A DNA stretch of 64,000 nt from G963676095 sp963676095 (GCA_963676095.1 OY781040.1:6014001-6078000), one strand, 5' to 3'; numbered from the stretch's first letter, positions 9,427 to 18,805 are shown. Notes: generated by a model not told the origin, from the sequence alone. Made by a program: numbers and translations.

Positions 9427-9450
9427 AAAAAAAACCGTCACAGGGACGGT
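9427..9450 (-). terminator. Terminator of the second lrp-like gene
   Basis: ACCGTC (9434-9439) pairs with GACGGT (9445-9450). The A-run at 9427-9434 becomes the U-tract on the minus strand, 25 bp past the stop at 9475. Confidence 0.75.
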
Positions 9451-9474
9451 CATGAAACTTTTTTATCTACTTGT

Positions 9475-9957
9475 TTATTTAATTGGTACCTGACGTTTAA
9501 AATCCATTTCCAGGGAAATGAATGTTTCTGTCCTTGCAATTCCTTCAATTTCCTGCAACTCTTCATCAATAATCCTTTTCAGGTGGTTGTTGGTTTTTGT
9601 CTGTATTTTTATAAAAATGGCATATTGCCCGGTCGTATAATGACATTCTACTATTTCCGGAATTTTTTGCAAGGCCTCGGAAACCTGTGCATGGTATTTT
9701 GCTTTTTCCAGATAAATTCCCATATATGCACAGGTGTTATAACCCAGCTTCTGTGGATTGACAATGAATTCACTTCCCGAAACCACTCCCAGGTTCAATA
9801 ATCTTTGTACGCGTTGATGGATGGCCGCTCCTGATACCCCACATTCGCGCGCTACCTCCAGAAAAGGAATACGGGCATTTTTTGTGATTAACCTTAATAT
9901 TTTTTCGTCAAGCTCATCAATTTGTGGCAGTGGTTCAATATAATCCTGATTCATCAT
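9475..9957 (-). CDS. Lrp/AsnC-family transcriptional regulator (second of two around amt)
   Basis: 160 residues with the same architecture as the gene at 7192-7668: winged HTH (ELDEKILRLITKNARIPF, then VSGAAIHQRVQRL), RAM domain (VECHYTTGQYAIFIK) and the closing TETFISLEMDFKRQVPIK. The near-identical ligand-pocket and C-terminal strings point to duplication and a shared or related effector; the HTH recognition helix differs (SRAAVHQRVNRM against SGAAIHQRVQRL). It is convergent with amt and has its own terminator. Hetero-oligomer formation between the two paralogues is possible but inferred. Confidence 0.9.
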   Translation of the reverse strand: MMNQDYIEPLPQIDELDEKILRLITKNARIPFLEVARECGVSGAAIHQRVQRLLNLGVVSGSEFIVNPQKLGYNTCAYMGIYLEKAKYHAQVSEALQKIPEIVECHYTTGQYAIFIKIQTKTNNHLKRIIDEELQEIEGIARTETFISLEMDFKRQVPIK

Positions 9958-10150
9958 ATTTTACTATGTTTTTCTTTCTTAAAAATTGATACGTAAAAGT
10001 ACGAAAAAACATCAAATATTAATAATGTCCGCTGTCATGCAGGGCAAATGTAAAAAAATGAAAGTTTTTCGCTTTAAATCAATAAATCACTCTCTGTATT
10101 TCGGGCAGCAAATGTAGAATAATTTTTTTTATTGGCCAATGATATTTTAT
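9958..10150. other. AT-rich region upstream of the second lrp-like gene
   Basis: No ORF. CAAATATTA at about 10014-10022 is a near match to the minus-strand -7 box (one extra base). A short GC-richer stretch around 10028-10050 has no evident structure. Confidence 0.35.
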
Positions 10151-10418
10151 GGGTTACTATGGTTATAATGGTTCCTGTTGTTAGAGGCTACGCCGTTTGA
10201 GTGTTTGATACTTCGTTGTTGCTAAACAAAACGCGAAAACACAAAGACGCGGAAAATTGTTCTGGAGTTACTCTAGTCCCTATTGTTCTGGTTTCAAGCG
10301 ATTGTTTTTCAATAACTTAACTCGCAAGTTCACTAATTCACAATGTACCTATATGGTCTACTATATTAAAATGGTTAACGTTTTAATCTGTGTTCATCCG
10401 TGCTATCTGTGGTGAACA
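10151..10418 (-). repeat. Octamer-word intergenic repeat, copy B (minus orientation)
   Basis: Reading the minus strand from 10418: a GTTCACCACAGATAGCACGG-type block leads. Octamers CATTGTGA, ATTAGTGA and ACTTGCGA follow in register (10345 down to 10322). Then come an ACAATAGGGACTAGAGTAAC block, a CCGCGTCTTTGTGTTTTCGC block, and AACAACGAAGTATCAAACAC followed by TCAAACGGCGTAGCC. The order matches the other copies. Orientation equals that of both flanking genes (lrp-like and MscS, both minus). Confidence 0.75.
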
Positions 10419-10470
10419 TTCTTAGAAGATACGCATTCTTTCTTTCCCTACTCGTTTCCATTTATTATGC

Positions 10471-11745
10471 TCAACTTTTCTCATCCAATTCCTTTATTCC
10501 AGAGAGTGCATCAGAAATATCACCGCCGCTTGGATTCTGGAATACCTTTAATTCAAATTCGGGCAGGATAGCCAGGATGTGATCAAAAATATCCGCCTGG
10601 ATTGATTCGTAATTTGCCCATTGCTGGTCTTTACTGAATACATAGACTTCGATAGGAAGCCCTTTTTCTGTAGGCTGGAGGTGTCTGACAAGCATGGTCA
10701 TCTCCTGATGTACATAAGGATTTTGTTTCAGGTAAGCCTGGAGGTAATATCTGAAAATGCCGAGGTTTGTTTGCCTTCTTCCGTTAAAGATATCCTTTTC
10801 TTTTACCCGGAGTTTTTCGTTATAGGCGGCAATTTCTTTTTCTTTTTGTGCGATGTAATCTTTTAAAAGGTAAAAGTGGCTTAATTTTTCAAGAAGCTGT
10901 TTGTCGCAAAAGCGAACGCTTTTCATATCAATGTTAATAGAGCGTTTTATGCGCCTTCCTCCAGATTCTTCCATGCCGGCCCAGTTGTTGAACGACTCGG
11001 AGACTAGCGCATAAGTCGGAATTGTTGTTATCGTTTTATCCCAGTTCTGCACTTTTACAGTAGTCAGTGTTATGTCTGTGACTGTTCCATCTGCATTATG
11101 ACTTGGCATTTCGATCCAGTCTCCTATTTTCAGCATCCGGTTTGCCGATAGCTGGATACTGGCCACAAAACCAAGTATCGAATCCTTAAAAACCAGCAAA
11201 AGTACCGCAGCCATGGCTCCCAGCCCTGCGAGCAGGCCCGTTGGCGATTTATTGATAGCAATGGCAATAACAAAGATGATCGTCAGGAAGATCACTAAAA
11301 TCTGGATCAGCTGGATATATCCTTTTATTGGCCGGGTTGTTGCATAGGGCGTTGTCTGATACATGTCGTTTACCGCGTTGGCTGCCCTTACTGCCGCCAG
11401 GGCAAAAATAGTAACCAGGTAGATCCGCGCTATTGCATAAAGAACAGAGGTGACAGATTCAATGTCCGAAAAATTGTACGCGCTGTATAAAATTAATGCT
11501 GACGGTAAATGCGCCAGGGCACTGAATACTTTCCGGCTGATAAGAAAGTCGTCCCACTGTGTTTTTGTCTTTCTGAAAAAATGGTAGATAAACCGGAGAA
11601 AAATAACTCTGGTAATAAGCTGTACCAACGCCATAATGAGAAGGAGCGATAAAATTGACAGCGAAACAGCAAAAAAGAAGGTCCACCAGTCAGGCAAAAC
11701 AGTTTGTTGAAGAAAATTTGTAAAAAACTCATTTAAATGTTTCAT
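10471..11745 (-). CDS. MscS-family mechanosensitive ion channel (YbdG/miniconductance-like)
   Basis: 424 residues with about five N-terminal hydrophobic segments, longer than three-helix E. coli MscS and like YbdG. The pore-lining helix is in the Gly/Ala-rich stretch LLAGLGAMAAVLLLVFKDSI near residues 175-195. It is followed by the beta domain with IGDWIEMPSHNADGTVTDI and the conserved VQNWDKTITTIPTYALVSE. The C-terminal cytoplasmic domain ends with an IEVYVFSKDQQWANYE segment typical of this subgroup. Role: osmotic-downshock release or membrane-tension sensing in the inner membrane. The start is ATG at 11745, with a candidate promoter 59 bp upstream. Confidence 0.92.
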   Translation of the reverse strand: MKHLNEFFTNFLQQTVLPDWWTFFFAVSLSILSLLLIMALVQLITRVIFLRFIYHFFRKTKTQWDDFLISRKVFSALAHLPSALILYSAYNFSDIESVTSVLYAIARIYLVTIFALAAVRAANAVNDMYQTTPYATTRPIKGYIQLIQILVIFLTIIFVIAIAINKSPTGLLAGLGAMAAVLLLVFKDSILGFVASIQLSANRMLKIGDWIEMPSHNADGTVTDITLTTVKVQNWDKTITTIPTYALVSESFNNWAGMEESGGRRIKRSINIDMKSVRFCDKQLLEKLSHFYLLKDYIAQKEKEIAAYNEKLRVKEKDIFNGRRQTNLGIFRYYLQAYLKQNPYVHQEMTMLVRHLQPTEKGLPIEVYVFSKDQQWANYESIQADIFDHILAILPEFELKVFQNPSGGDISDALSGIKELDEKS

Positions 11746-11803
11746 TTCTCAGGTTTATTGTATTTTTTGTTTTCTACATTTAACCGCTAAAATAAGAAAT
11801 CGT

Positions 11804-11811
11804 CAAAATTA
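11804..11811 (-). promoter_or_regulatory. Candidate -7 box of the MscS gene
   Basis: CAAAATTA reads TAATTTTG on the minus strand, matching TAnnTTTG. A CAAA at 11827-11830 could be the -33 box, but the spacing (15 bp) is short. Confidence 0.35.
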
Positions 11812-11857
11812 TAAAACCTGATTTGACAAATAAGTAATCTAAAAATTAAATAGACAC

Positions 11858-13132
11858 ATGAAGTTTTTTGTCATATGCGCCTGTATGCTATTCCCTGTTT
11901 TATCGCACGCTCAGGACAGTTATTATCATTTTTTTAACGACAGTGCCCTGCAGGTTGATTATCTGTTAGGCGGGACCGACAGTGTTACCGAGGTTTTCGT
12001 CGAACAAATGAAAAAAGAACCTTATTACTCAGGGGCACGGATAAATCTGATTGACACGAAGGATTACGGGACATTCCGTTATCAGGCATTCGATGAAGAA
12101 AGCGGAAAGCTGATCTTTTCAAAGGGTTTTTGTCCGCTTTTCCAGGAGTGGCAAACAACAGATGAAGCTAAATCGATGAGGCGTAGTTTTTATCAGGCAG
12201 CCCTTCTTCCTTTTCCCAAAAAAGCAATCCGCCTCACAGTTGATCGAAAGAATTGGGACGGAACTTATAAACGTTTGATTTCTGTGAAGATCAACCCCAA
12301 CGATTATTTCATTTTGAATGAAAAGGTAGCCGGATACGAATACAAGGAAGTTTTAAAGAGCGGAGCCCCGGAACATAAAGTCGACCTTGTCTTTTTACCT
12401 GAAGGATATACGAAGGATGAAATGGGAAAGTTTATGAACGATGTGTCCCGTATGATGCAGATCCTGTTTGCTGCGAAACCGTTTGACCGGCATAAATCCG
12501 ATTTTAATATTTATGCGGTGATGGTTCCTTCAGTAGAATCGGGAACAGATATTCCGGGAGAACATATATATAGGAACACCGCGTTTAACTCGACATTTTA
12601 TACCTTTGATACGCCACGTTACCTCACCACGACAGATATGAAAGATATTTATGATGCAGCAGCGGTTGTGCCTTATGACCAGATTTATGTTCTCGTCAAC
12701 AGCAAGCGGTATGGCGGCGGTGGTTTTTATAATTTTCTGACGGTTTCGACTGTTGATAATGAGAAAACACCCCAGGTACTGGTTCATGAGTTTGGGCATG
12801 CATTTGCCGGTCTGGCCGATGAGTATTATTCTTCATCTGTTGCTTATGAAAATTACTATAACCTGAAAATAGAGCCCTGGGAGCCGAATATTACGACTCT
12901 GGTCGATTTTGGCAGCAAATGGAAGGATATGCTGGAGCCCGGAACTCCGGTTCCTACGCCAAGAGAAAATCAGTACAAAGGGACTTTGGGTGTTTTCGAA
13001 GGCGGAGGTTACCTGGACAAAGGAATATACAGTCCTGAAATGGATTGCCGGATGAAAAGTAATGAAGCCAGCGGATTTTGTCCGGTATGCCAGCGAGCTA
13101 TCGAGCGGGCCATCGACTGGTATTGCAAATAG
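11858..13132 (+). CDS. Secreted M64 family (IgA-peptidase-type) metallopeptidase
   Basis: 424 residues. The first about 18 residues form a signal peptide ending SHAQ. The zinc-binding segment HEFGHAFAGLADEY is at about residues 309-322, the M64 pattern HExGHxxxxLxDEY. Upstream lie the family strings DLVFLPEGYT and DIPGEHIYRNTAFNSTF. The C-terminus has paired cysteines (MDCRMK, FCPVCQ) that may bind metal or form disulfides. In Bacteroidota M64 proteins are periplasmic or secreted, and substrates beyond the founding IgA protease are mostly unknown. It is a single gene, and no inhibitor or partner is adjacent. Confidence 0.9.
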   Translation: MKFFVICACMLFPVLSHAQDSYYHFFNDSALQVDYLLGGTDSVTEVFVEQMKKEPYYSGARINLIDTKDYGTFRYQAFDEESGKLIFSKGFCPLFQEWQTTDEAKSMRRSFYQAALLPFPKKAIRLTVDRKNWDGTYKRLISVKINPNDYFILNEKVAGYEYKEVLKSGAPEHKVDLVFLPEGYTKDEMGKFMNDVSRMMQILFAAKPFDRHKSDFNIYAVMVPSVESGTDIPGEHIYRNTAFNSTFYTFDTPRYLTTTDMKDIYDAAAVVPYDQIYVLVNSKRYGGGGFYNFLTVSTVDNEKTPQVLVHEFGHAFAGLADEYYSSSVAYENYYNLKIEPWEPNITTLVDFGSKWKDMLEPGTPVPTPRENQYKGTLGVFEGGGYLDKGIYSPEMDCRMKSNEASGFCPVCQRAIERAIDWYCK

Positions 13133-13155
13133 AAGGATTGCTCAGGACATTACGA

Positions 13156-13405
13156 ACTGGAGAACTAAGGAATGAAAGAATGATTGAATGAAGGAATGTT
13201 CACCACGGATAGCACGGATGAACACAGATCAAAACAATAAATGTTTGAAAATTTGAATGTTCGATTGTTTGATGCTTCGCTGTTAGGGATAATGCATAAG
13301 GGCATTCTGAAATGGTGAACTGGTAAATTAGAGAATTTGAAAACTGGCGAGTTAGTGAATCAGCAATAGGAACAACAGAAACATTTTAACAAACGATTCG
13401 TTCTG
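13156..13405 (+). repeat. Octamer-word intergenic repeat, copy C
   Basis: Five octamers in register at 13156-13195 (ACTGGAGA, ACTAAGGA, ATGAAAGA, ATGATTGA, ATGAAGGA). Then CACCACGGATAGCACGGATG at 13201-13220. Then ATGTTTGA, AAATTTGA, ATGTTCGA, TTGTTTGA, TGCTTCGC at 13241-13280. Then seven more octamers at 13303-13358 (CATTCTGA to GTTAGTGA), then the CAATAGGAACAACAGAAAC block. Flanking genes run in the same direction. Confidence 0.8.
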
Positions 13406-13446
13406 TCTTTATGCCTCCGCTTTCATTTTTATTTGGTGTATTTTAA

Positions 13447-13454
13447 TATTTTTG
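13447..13454 (+). promoter_or_regulatory. Candidate -7 box of the ECF sigma gene
   Basis: TATTTTTG matches TAnnTTTG and lies 34 bp before the TTG start codon. No well-spaced -33 box. Confidence 0.4.
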
Positions 13455-13488
13455 TGCTGGTTTGTTAATCATTTTTTGACGCGATAGT

Positions 13489-14088
13489 TTGGATAGGGAG
13501 AAAATACATCAGGGTGATTCGGATTTGTTACAAAAGATCCGGAAAGGTGATCTGACCGCATACAGGCATCTGTTTGATACCTATTTCTCCGATTTGTGCA
13601 ATTTTCTCATGATTTATCTTCACGACCAAAGTTTTTCAGAGGAAGTTGCCCTGGAAATTTTTACACAAATCTGGGAGAAGAGGGATTCCCTGGATATTCA
13701 TACCTCACTGAAAAGCTACCTGTTTACTTCTGCAAAAAACCGTTCTGTCAGTTTTTTTCGAAGGGAGAGAAGAAAACTTTTTTCAAGTCTTGATATTGAT
13801 AATACACAACATCCTATCGATTTAAGTTCTCAGTTCTACATGGAGAATGAAGAATTAAAGAAGCTGATTTCTGATGCGATAGAATCTTTACCTGAGAAAA
13901 GCCGTCAAATTTATAAGATGGCCTGGGAAGAGAACCTTTCCCATAAAGAAATTTCCGAGAAGCTCGGAATAACACCTAAAACAGTTGAAAATCACGTCGG
14001 TATTGCTCTCCGTAAACTAAGGGCCGCTCTGTTGCCGTACTATCGGCAGATTTTTATGATGTGGTGGTTTTTCCATATGCACCATTAA
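13489..14088 (+). CDS. ECF sigma-70 factor of polysaccharide-type locus 1
   Basis: 199 residues. The start is TTG at 13489: an in-frame stop lies at 13477-13479, and the first ATG would remove 40 residues of sigma region 2. Region 2 spans about residues 20-90 (YRHLFDTYFSDLCNFL, then SLKSYLFTSAKNRSVSFFRR). Region 4 spans about 125-180 (LPEKSRQIYKMAWEENLSHK, then ISEKLGITPKTVENHV). It belongs to the Bacteroidota SusCD-linked ECF group released by FecR anti-sigma factors when TonB-dependent transducers bind substrate. FecR, SusC and SusD follow directly. Confidence 0.9.
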   Translation: MDREKIHQGDSDLLQKIRKGDLTAYRHLFDTYFSDLCNFLMIYLHDQSFSEEVALEIFTQIWEKRDSLDIHTSLKSYLFTSAKNRSVSFFRRERRKLFSSLDIDNTQHPIDLSSQFYMENEELKKLISDAIESLPEKSRQIYKMAWEENLSHKEISEKLGITPKTVENHVGIALRKLRAALLPYYRQIFMMWWFFHMHH

Positions 14089-14160
14089 TTTTTTGAAAAA
14101 ACGGAATTCCTATTGAGGGATTTTAAGAATTGCTGCGTCATTTTAGCAACAAAGAAGGAT

Positions 14161-15177
14161 ATGGAACTGAATTACGTACCATGGGAAGCAATAGGCGTTT
14201 ATCTGAAAGATTCTTCAGATCAGGAAAGTCGTAAGACCGTAAGCAAATGGTTGAAGGAGTCACCGGAGAATGTATCCCTGTTTAATGAAATCTGTCATGT
14301 TCAGCGAATAACAGGGAAACGGATTGATTTTTATAGCCCCTCCAAAGAGGAACTTTGGAAGGAACTGATGAGGAGGATCTCGCCGGTTGAAAATAAAAAG
14401 AAAGCAATAACATTTCATTGGTTGAGATATGCTGCTGTTGCTGCATCGTTAATTCTTTCTTTCTTCTTGGGGAACCTTATTCCCGTGGAAAAAGATACTA
14501 AAAAAGAACCTCTGGCAGAAACTGTTACCTATGCGGAGATTGTTGCTCCCCCTGGTAACCGGACTCAGTTGGTATTGCCCGACAGTACCAGGGTTTGGTT
14601 GAATTCAGGGGCAAGACTCCGCTATCCTTCTGCTTTCAACGGGAAAGAACGTGATGTATTTATAACGGGAGAGTGTTATTTTGAGGTTACCAAAAACAAG
14701 CATGTCCCTTTTGTTGTTTATGGTCCCAACATTCATGTAAAAGTTTACGGAACACATTTTAATGTAAGGGAAGATGTTGGGAAAACAGCCGTCGTAACAC
14801 TACTGGAAGGGAAAGTTGAGGTGCTGAACAAGGAAAACAAATCGCTCAGTTTCCTCGATCCTGGACAGCAATTGTCTGTTTCTCCCGGAGACGGTAAAAT
14901 ACAGGTAAAGAATGCCGGAGATACCGGTGCCCTGATTGCCTGGACGCACGATATGCTTGTTTTTAAGGATGAGCCGTTTGAAAGAGTTATTAGCTATCTG
15001 GAGAACTGGTATGGTGTCAATATCAGGCTGGATCCTTCTTTACAAAACAGACATAATTATACATTCAGGGTAAAGACTGAAAGTTTGAGGGAAGTTCTGG
15101 ATTTAATAACTGTGATTACCCCCATCAATTATAAAATCGACGGGGACCAGGTGTTGATATCGAGAAAAGATAAATAA
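14161..15177 (+). CDS. FecR-family anti-sigma factor of locus 1
   Basis: 338 residues from ATG 14161; a TTG at 14113 is in frame but offers no conserved sequence. The N-terminal cytoplasmic segment (about 1-80) contacts the sigma factor. One membrane helix follows (WLRYAAVAASLILSFFLGNL, about 85-105). The periplasmic FecR domain contains APPGNRTQLVLPDSTRVWLN and FITGECYFEV. The C-terminal DUF4974-like STN-contact domain includes FKDEPFERVISYLENWYGV. It relays ligand occupancy from the STN domain of the downstream SusC receptor to the sigma factor. The sigma-to-FecR gap is 72 bp. Confidence 0.92.
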   Translation: MELNYVPWEAIGVYLKDSSDQESRKTVSKWLKESPENVSLFNEICHVQRITGKRIDFYSPSKEELWKELMRRISPVENKKKAITFHWLRYAAVAASLILSFFLGNLIPVEKDTKKEPLAETVTYAEIVAPPGNRTQLVLPDSTRVWLNSGARLRYPSAFNGKERDVFITGECYFEVTKNKHVPFVVYGPNIHVKVYGTHFNVREDVGKTAVVTLLEGKVEVLNKENKSLSFLDPGQQLSVSPGDGKIQVKNAGDTGALIAWTHDMLVFKDEPFERVISYLENWYGVNIRLDPSLQNRHNYTFRVKTESLREVLDLITVITPINYKIDGDQVLISRKDK

Positions 15178-15181
15178 AAAA

Positions 15182-15207
15182 ACAGGAAAGGCGGCCACCT
15201 TTCCTGT
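15182..15207 (+). other. Hairpin in the FecR-SusC spacer of locus 1
   Basis: A perfect 10-bp stem, ACAGGAAAGG (15182-15191) with CCTTTCCTGT (15198-15207) and a 6-nt loop, starts 5 bp after the FecR stop. It has a run of A's on its 5' side but no T-run on the 3' side. On the sense transcript it is therefore not a classic terminator and may be a partial attenuator or mRNA processing or stability element. Confidence 0.6.
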
Positions 15208-15278
15208 CATATGTTTAATGTCAAACCGAACCTGATATAACATTAGTTATTCAGATTCATAAATGCTCATGTAAAACT

Positions 15279-18200
15279 ATGAAAAAAAATCGAGTGGGTT
15301 TGTACATCCGCTATGGATGTGCGAAAAAATTTTTATTGCCGATGAAACTTATGTTATTTCTGACGCTGTTTTCCTGTTTTAGTGCGTTTGCAGGAAGCTA
15401 TGCTCAAAACACGAAGTTGAAGTTGAATTTGAAGTTCGAAGACCGGCAGATCAAGGATATCCTGAACGAGATTGAAAACCAGACAAAATTCTCGTTTATG
15501 TACGATAACCGTCAGGTTGATGTAGAACGTAAAGTTAACCTGGATGTCAGGGGCGAGAATATTGATCAGATTTTGGATGCATTGTTCTCGGGAACTAATA
15601 TTACCTACAAGGTAATTGAGCGGCATATAATGCTGATGCCGGGAAATGCGCCGATCGTGGCAAGACAGCCCGGGAAAATAGGCGGTACTGTGACTGATGA
15701 AAAAGGACAACCACTTCCCGGAGTGACAATTGTTGTAAAAGGGACCAGTAACGGGATTGTTACTGACATGGACGGAAAATTTACCTTATCGAAGGTAGGG
15801 GCAGATGATGTTCTTGTTTTCTCATTCATCGGGATGAAGACACAGGAGGTCCCGGTAGGATCGCAGACTGATTTTAAAATTGTCATGGCCGATGAAACGG
15901 TTGGTGTTGACGAGGTTGTAGTTGTCGGGTTTGGTACACAAAAGAAAGTTAACCTGACCGGGGCTGTTGGAACTATCGATAGTGAAGCCCTTGAATCAAG
16001 GCCGGTACAAAATGCTTCCCAGATGCTTCAGGGAATGGCTCCGGGCCTTAATATCACACAGAGCAGCGGAAGCCTGGAAAGTACCCCTACAATTAACATT
16101 CGCGGAAAAACGACAATCGGAACCGGTTCAAGTGGCGATCCCCTGGTTCTGATCGATGGTATGGAGGGGGATATCAACGCCATCAACCCTCAGGATATCG
16201 AGAGTATATCCATTTTAAAGGATGCTGCTGCCTCTTCGATTTACGGATCGAGGGCCCCGTTTGGAGTAATTCTTGTTACAACAAAAAAAGGAAAGGATGG
16301 ACGCACTACTGTTAATTATAATAACAGCTTCAGGTGGAATATCCCTATAAATATGCCGGATATGATGGACTCCTATACTTTTGCACTTTTCTTTAATGAT
16401 GCGGAGGTAGACGGAGGATCAAGCCCATTCTTTGACGATGATCACTTGTCCCGCATTTTGGCTTACCAGAAAGGCGAACTGAAGAGCAGCATCCCGGTCA
16501 GTTCATCCAATTCCCAATATTGGGCAGATGGTTATGCCGATGGAAATGATAATATTGACTGGTACAAGGCAATGTACAAGGCTAATTCTTTTGCTCAGGA
16601 ACATAATTTAAGTGTTACCGGCGGAAATCAGAAGCTGCAATATTATTTTTCCGGTAATTTTTTGGATCAAAACGGCCTGATGGAATTTAATCAGGATAAA
16701 TTCCAGCGATACACGACAACGTTAAAAATAACGGCCCAGCTTTCAGATTGGGCTTCGCTAACGTTGAACAACCGTTTTATTCGCCAGGATTACGGGAGAC
16801 CTTCCCGTTTAAGCGACAGCTTTTTTACAGACCTCGCCCGTCAGGGATGGCCTACATTGCCGTTGTATGATCCTAACGGGTATCTATATTCATCGCCATC
16901 TCCGGCTCTGGGCATGCGTGACGGAGGAAGGGACAAGAGCCAGAAAGACTGGCATTATCAACAGTTCCAGTTGGTTTTGGAACCGGTAAAAGGATGGAGG
17001 ACCTTTGCCGAGTTCAATTACCGCATCAATGATAATTTCAGACACTGGGATATCCAGAAGACCTATAATCATGATGTAAACGGTAACCCCTATGAATATA
17101 ACAGCAGTTCTCATGTCTATGAATATTCTTACCGGGAAAATTTTTTGAGTACCAATATTTATTCAGAATACAGGACACATCTGGGCGAAGGCCATGATAT
17201 TAAGGGAATGCTGGGGTTCCAGGCGGAACGGGAAAAATATCGCGACGTATCGGCTACTAGCTATGGAATCATTGTCGAGTCTATCCCGGTATTGAATGCT
17301 ACTTCTGGGATCAGTAACGGGGAAGCAGTCGAACCTGTCGTGTCCGGTCAATATCAGGGTTGGGAAACATGTGGCTTTTTTGGCCGTCTGAATTATGACT
17401 ATAAGGAAAGGTATTTGCTTGAAGCGAACCTTCGTTATGACGGGACCTCAAGATACCGAAAGGATCAGCGCTGGAAATGGTTTCCTTCGGTGTCGGCTGG
17501 CTGGAACATTGCCCGGGAAAATTTCTGGAAACCTTACGAGAATGTTTTATCTACATTTAAATTGAGGGCTTCCTATGGAGCTCTGGGTAACCAGAACACA
17601 GATTCATGGTACCCGACTTATGTAACAATGCCTGTCGGATCATCAGACGGGAGCTGGTTGGTTGGTGGAAAACAGCCAAATACAAGCAGCGCACCTGGTC
17701 TGGTCACTGAAAATATGTCCTGGGAGAAGATCAAGACCTGGAATGTCGGACTTGACTTGAGTTTATTTCGAAACCGGTTAAGTTCTACCTTTGATTATTA
17801 TACCCGGTACACGAAGGATATGGTTGGCCCTGCTCCTGAATTGCCTGTAGCTCTTGGAACGGATGTCCCAATAGCAAATAATACGGACTTGAAAACGTAT
17901 GGTTTTGAATTGAACCTTACCTGGAAGGACAGACTGAAAAATGGCTTCGGATATTCTTTGGGTTTTATGTTGGCTGACTCTCAGACAAAGATTACCAGAT
18001 ATCCCAACGAAACCGGGACAATTAATAAATATATTCAGGGACGAAAGCTCGGTGAAATTTGGGGATATCAGACTATCGGTATTGCGAAAACCCAGGATGA
18101 AATGGATGCTCACCTCGCTTCTTTGGGAAATGGCGGACAAGATGCACTTGGAAGTAAATGGGAAGCCGGTGACATTATGTACAAGGACCTGAACAACGAT

Positions 18201-18794
18201 GGTAAAATTGATAACGGATCTTATACAGAGAGCGATCATGGTGACCTTAAGGTCATTGGAAACGATCTGCCCCGTTTTTCTTTTGCCATTAATATGGGGG
18301 CTGATTATAAAGGGTTTGATGTAAGGGCTCTTTTTCAGGGAATTATGAAACGGGATTATTGGCAGGGAAGTTACTATTTCTGGGGGGCCAGCAGTAGTGG
18401 TATCTGGTGGTCAACAGGCTTCCGCCAGCATGAGAATTACTTCCGGAATGAAGACAGCCCTTCCAGCGAAGTGTTAGGAACAAACACAAACTCTTATTAC
18501 CCGCGTCCTTTGTTTGGGGATGACAAAAATCAGCAGGCCCAAAGCCGTTACCTGCAAAAAGCCTCTTATATAAGACTTAAAAACCTCCAGATTGGCTATA
18601 CTTTACCGCAGCAGATTACATCGAGGTTTAATATAAGCCGCTTACGGATTTTCGCGTCGGGAGAGAATTTATGGACAGGAACAAAAATGTCGAAGATATT
18701 TGATCCTGAAACAATAGACGGGGGAACAGACGGTAACGGAAATGCTTACCCTTTATCCAAAATTTATTCTGTTGGCTTAAATGTTAATTTTTAA
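15279..18794 (+). CDS. SusC/RagA-type TonB-dependent receptor with STN domain (locus 1)
   Basis: 1171 residues. N-terminal signal region (about 1-43). The STN signalling domain (about 47-115) contains LKFEDRQIKDILNEIENQT. A carboxypeptidase-regulatory-like domain (about 130-205) contains GTVTDEKGQPLPGVTIVVKG. The TonB-box and plug entry is EVVVVGFGTQKKVNLTGAVG, the plug carries LVLIDGMEGDINAINPQDIE and SILKDAAASSIYGSRAPFG, and the beta-barrel runs to the aromatic C-terminus VGLNVNF. The STN domain identifies it as a transducing receptor that signals to the upstream FecR. It imports an oligosaccharide or similar ligand across the outer membrane together with the adjacent SusD. Ligand unknown. 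Confidence 0.95.
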   Translation: MKKNRVGLYIRYGCAKKFLLPMKLMLFLTLFSCFSAFAGSYAQNTKLKLNLKFEDRQIKDILNEIENQTKFSFMYDNRQVDVERKVNLDVRGENIDQILDALFSGTNITYKVIERHIMLMPGNAPIVARQPGKIGGTVTDEKGQPLPGVTIVVKGTSNGIVTDMDGKFTLSKVGADDVLVFSFIGMKTQEVPVGSQTDFKIVMADETVGVDEVVVVGFGTQKKVNLTGAVGTIDSEALESRPVQNASQMLQGMAPGLNITQSSGSLESTPTINIRGKTTIGTGSSGDPLVLIDGMEGDINAINPQDIESISILKDAAASSIYGSRAPFGVILVTTKKGKDGRTTVNYNNSFRWNIPINMPDMMDSYTFALFFNDAEVDGGSSPFFDDDHLSRILAYQKGELKSSIPVSSSNSQYWADGYADGNDNIDWYKAMYKANSFAQEHNLSVTGGNQKLQYYFSGNFLDQNGLMEFNQDKFQRYTTTLKITAQLSDWASLTLNNRFIRQDYGRPSRLSDSFFTDLARQGWPTLPLYDPNGYLYSSPSPALGMRDGGRDKSQKDWHYQQFQLVLEPVKGWRTFAEFNYRINDNFRHWDIQKTYNHDVNGNPYEYNSSSHVYEYSYRENFLSTNIYSEYRTHLGEGHDIKGMLGFQAEREKYRDVSATSYGIIVESIPVLNATSGISNGEAVEPVVSGQYQGWETCGFFGRLNYDYKERYLLEANLRYDGTSRYRKDQRWKWFPSVSAGWNIARENFWKPYENVLSTFKLRASYGALGNQNTDSWYPTYVTMPVGSSDGSWLVGGKQPNTSSAPGLVTENMSWEKIKTWNVGLDLSLFRNRLSSTFDYYTRYTKDMVGPAPELPVALGTDVPIANNTDLKTYGFELNLTWKDRLKNGFGYSLGFMLADSQTKITRYPNETGTINKYIQGRKLGEIWGYQTIGIAKTQDEMDAHLASLGNGGQDALGSKWEAGDIMYKDLNNDGKIDNGSYTESDHGDLKVIGNDLPRFSFAINMGADYKGFDVRALFQGIMKRDYWQGSYYFWGASSSGIWWSTGFRQHENYFRNEDSPSSEVLGTNTNSYYPRPLFGDDKNQQAQSRYLQKASYIRLKNLQIGYTLPQQITSRFNISRLRIFASGENLWTGTKMSKIFDPETIDGGTDGNGNAYPLSKIYSVGLNVNF

Positions 18795-18805
18795 TCAGAC
18801 TAACT

